Source: JBOGVZ01 sp050692985
Lineage (GTDB): Bacteria; Actinomycetota; UBA4738; CALAEC01
NCBI GenBank assembly: GCA_050692985.1
Contig: JBOGVZ010000080.1
Location: 1 to 41,819, forward strand
Length of the DNA: 41,819 nucleotides
Direction: 5' to 3'
In this document: positions 40,212 to 41,819 of the stretch, in pieces
How positions within the stretch are numbered: the stretch's first letter is position 1
Layout of the letters: the number at the start of each line of letters is the position of its first letter
The notes under the pieces: generated by a model
What the model saw: the letters and a program-made list of their open reading frames with translations, nothing else
Databases searched by the model: none
What the model was told of the DNA's origin: nothing
Made by a program: the position numbers and the translations under genes

Positions 40212-41432
40212 ATGGACGTGGAGATCGGCCCCATCGGGCCGGAGCGATTCGACGACCTCATCCGGGTCCTGTCGGCCTCGTTCGGCCACGAGCCTCGGCC
40301 GTGGGAGGTGGTCCACGAGCGGACCCTGTGGGAGCACGAGCGGACCCTGGCCGCGTTCGACGACCCCGACATCGTGGGGGTGGCTTCGGCCCAGTCGCGG
40401 GAGCTGACCGTGCCGGGGACCATGGTGCCGCTGGCGGCGGTGGTGGCGGTCGGGGTGCTGCCGACCCACCGGCGCCGGGGGATCCTGACCGCCCTGATGC
40501 GCCGGCAGCTCGAGGACATCCGGGACCGGGGCGAGGCGGTGGCCGCCCTGTGGGCCTCAGAGGGGGCCATCTACCAACGCTACGGCTACGGGCTCGGAAC
40601 GCTGACGGCCCACTTCCGGGTCGACCGCCGGCACGCCGCGTTCGCCCGCGCCGCCGAGGTCCGGGGAGCGGTGCGGCTGGTCGACCGCACGGAGGCCGAG
40701 GCCCGGTTCGCCCCCATCTACGACCGGGTCCGGGCCGAGCGGCCCGGGATGCTGGACCGGCCCCCGGCGTGGTGGCGGTACCTGCTGGCCGACCCCGAGC
40801 AGGAGCGCCGGGGGTTCAGCGCGTACTTCCACGCGGTGTACGAGTCGCCCGAGGGGCCCGACGGCTACGCCGTCTACCGGATCAAGCCGGGCTGGTCCCA
40901 CCGGGGGGCGGACCACGTGCTGGAGCTCGAGGAGCTGATGGCCGCCACCCCGGAGGCGTACGAGGCCCTGTGGCGGTACTGCCTGGGCATCGACCTGGTG
41001 GGCCGCATCGAGGGGTGGAAGCGCCCGGTGGATGAGCCGCTCCCATTCATGCTGGCCGAGCCCCGGCGCCTCCAGCTCGGGATCCGGGACGGGCTCTGGG
41101 TCCGCCTGGTGGACGTCCCTCGGGCCCTGGAGGGCCGGCGCTACTCCGCGGCCGGGGCCCTCACCGTGGAGGTCCGGGACCCGTTCTGCCCCTGGAACGA
41201 GGGCACCTACCGGGTCGAGGGAGGGCCGGACGGGGCGTCCTGTGCCCGGGTGGAGGGGGAGCCCGAGCTGGTGGCCGGGGTCGCCGACCTGGGGGCCGCG
41301 TTCCTGGGCGGGGTCTCGCTGGGCAGATTGGTGCGGGCGGGCCGGGTCCAGGAGGTCGCGCCCGGAGCGGTGGCCCGGGCCGACGCCATGCTGCGGTGGG
41401 ACCCGGCTCCGTGGTCGCCCCACGTGTTCTGA
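40212..41432 (+). CDS. Eis-like GNAT N-acetyltransferase
   Basis: Acetyltransferase of 406 residues with the three-part Eis layout: N-terminal GNAT domain, second GNAT-like domain and C-terminal SCP2-like domain. The acetyl-CoA loop is VGVLPTHRRRGILTALM (80-96). The LWASEGAIYQRYGYG segment (113-127) carries the catalytic tyrosine region, and the chain ends in Phe406 (SPHVF), as in M. tuberculosis Eis, whose terminal carboxylate is catalytic. Eis enzymes acetylate aminoglycosides or protein lysines; the substrate here is open. ATG 40212 is placed by the -10 element. Confidence 0.9.
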   Translation: MDVEIGPIGPERFDDLIRVLSASFGHEPRPWEVVHERTLWEHERTLAAFDDPDIVGVASAQSRELTVPGTMVPLAAVVAVGVLPTHRRRGILTALMRRQLEDIRDRGEAVAALWASEGAIYQRYGYGLGTLTAHFRVDRRHAAFARAAEVRGAVRLVDRTEAEARFAPIYDRVRAERPGMLDRPPAWWRYLLADPEQERRGFSAYFHAVYESPEGPDGYAVYRIKPGWSHRGADHVLELEELMAATPEAYEALWRYCLGIDLVGRIEGWKRPVDEPLPFMLAEPRRLQLGIRDGLWVRLVDVPRALEGRRYSAAGALTVEVRDPFCPWNEGTYRVEGGPDGASCARVEGEPELVAGVADLGAAFLGGVSLGRLVRAGRVQEVAPGAVARADAMLRWDPAPWSPHVF

Positions 41433-41451
41433 GGGGGCGGCACCGCCTGGG

Positions 41452-41523
41452 TGGGCGCGGCAGGATTTGAACCTACGACCTCTCGCGTGTGAGGCGAGCG
41501 CTCTCCCGCTGAGCTACGCGCCC
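41452..41523 (-). tRNA. tRNA-Val (anticodon CAC)
   Basis: A 72-base cloverleaf on the minus strand. The acceptor stem is GGGCGCG / CGCGCCC, the D arm GCTC-AGCGGGA-GAGC, the anticodon arm CTCGC-CTCACAC-GCGAG with CAC at the anticodon, and the T arm GTAGG-TTCAAAT-CCTGC. The discriminator is A and CCA is not encoded. It reads GTG, a preferred Val codon in this GC-rich genome. Confidence 0.95.
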
Positions 41524-41747
41524 GAGCAGGCCTCGAAGATATCACCGAACCGGGTCCCCCCGGGGCCGGAAATAGCGGCGGCGGGGTGTGCCCGCGTCAC
41601 CCCGCCGCCAGTCCGAGCCCGAGGGCCCGGACGCCTCTGAAGGATATCGAGTTTCGCACCCGGATGCGGGAAGCGCAACGCCCGCCCGCCGGCGGGGTAG
41701 CGTCGGCTGGAAGGCAGCACCGAGAGAACCCAGCTTCCGAGGAACAG

Positions 41748-41819
41748 ATGAAGAAGGCACGTAGGCTCACTCCCGAACAGCCGCAAAGCGTCGAGAGGAG
41801 CCTACGTGCGCAGGATCAC
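41748..41819 (+). CDS. Start of a leader ORF or gene at the right edge (partial)
   Basis: ATG 41748, preceded by GAGGAAC, opens a frame beginning MKKARRLTPEQPQS that runs through the hairpin to the window end without a stop. A second start, GTG 41806 with GAGAGGAG upstream, opens another frame (MRRI...). Either the first frame is a leader peptide whose translation would melt the hairpin in front of the GTG gene, or it is the gene itself. The visible sequence does not decide. Confidence 0.3.
   Translation, partial: MKKARRLTPEQPQSVERSLRAQDH
41757..41809 (+). promoter_or_regulatory. Long hairpin that sequesters a ribosome-binding site and GTG start
   Basis: GCACGTAGGCTC (41757-41768) and GAGCCTACGTGC (41798-41809) are perfectly complementary over 12 bases. 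Past a small bulge the stem continues with CTC / GAG (41770-41772 with 41794-41796). The 3' arm contains the GAGAGGAG ribosome-binding site (41793-41800) and the GTG at 41806. No known riboswitch class is recognised. The stretch 41524-41747 before it shows no gene or clear promoter. Confidence 0.6.

Noticed and set aside
41514..41786. Minus-strand 90-codon open frame after the tRNA
   Set aside because: It overlaps the tRNA-Val gene and has no ribosome-binding site or recognisable family.
41757..41809. Possible c-di-GMP-I or c-di-AMP (ydaO) riboswitch at the right edge
   Set aside because: Only the short CGCAAAGC segment recalls GEMM RNAs. The paired GGCAAACC partner and overall fold are missing, and no ydaO consensus blocks are found in 41530-41809.

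Overview
The window is very GC-rich, densely packed DNA from a chromosome of an actinomycetote (Actinomycetota). The evidence is a phosphatidylinositol-mannoside style block (acyltransferase, PimA-like mannosyltransferase, inositol-phosphatase family gene), a mycoredoxin-like protein, an Eis-like acetyltransferase, a luciferase-like (LLM, usually F420 or FMN) enzyme, pdxS/pdxT vitamin B6 synthesis, an EF-G2 paralogue and many GTG starts with 4-base GTGA/ATGA overlaps. The class cannot be fixed from the sequence. Many genes seem to be transcribed without a leader: a TANNNT -10 element lies 6-8 bases before the start codon.

Layout. 1-4.5 kb (minus strand): pdxS, a four-helix membrane protein, pdxT, yebC and, from its own SOS-type promoter, ruvC-ruvA-ruvB (ruvB runs off the left edge). 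4.6-7.2 kb (minus): lemA, htpX and a DUF3048 (YerB-like) protein. 7.2-10.05 kb (plus): a zinc-uptake operon znuA-znuC-znuB-zur behind a 21-base Zur palindrome. 10.05-13.6 kb (minus): a CDP-alcohol phosphatidyltransferase-like protein, a PatA-like acyltransferase, a PimA-like mannosyltransferase and an inositol-monophosphatase-family protein. 13.7-16.2 kb (plus): EF-G2 and a receiver-only response regulator.

16.2-30.5 kb is the most unusual part, a signalling island. Five tandem paralogous histidine kinases (about 10 membrane helices, GAF-like region, HisKA_3, HATPase) are joined by 4-base overlaps. The second kinase from the 3' end has a frameshift and has lost its phospho-acceptor His, its N-box Asn and its G-box. 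Upstream are a 43-residue basic protein, a cupredoxin-like lipoprotein, a UspA protein, and a divergent pair made of a NarL-type regulator and a receiver-HTH-nucleotidyl cyclase fusion that share one symmetric -10 element.

30.5-41.8 kb: a methyltransferase, a mycoredoxin-like protein, two back-to-back SRPBCC gene remnants, a YdcZ-type membrane protein, then (minus) a split-barrel protein, a split-barrel-UbiA fusion, a metallopeptidase, thrS, a HIT protein and a VOC protein. Divergently (plus) lie an LLM-UbiA fusion, a CPBP membrane protease and an Eis-like acetyltransferase. A tRNA-Val(CAC) and a long hairpin that would bury the ribosome-binding site of a gene at the right edge close the window.

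The minus-strand backbone (thrS-HIT ... pgsA-patA-pimA ... pdxS-pdxT-yebC-ruvCAB) keeps the gene order known from Mycobacterium tuberculosis. The zinc, lemA/htpX and kinase regions look like insertions into that ancestral locus. The two candidates for new biology are the five-kinase island with its cyclase regulator, and the divergent pair of UbiA prenyltransferases, each fused to a different flavin/F420-type oxidoreductase domain.
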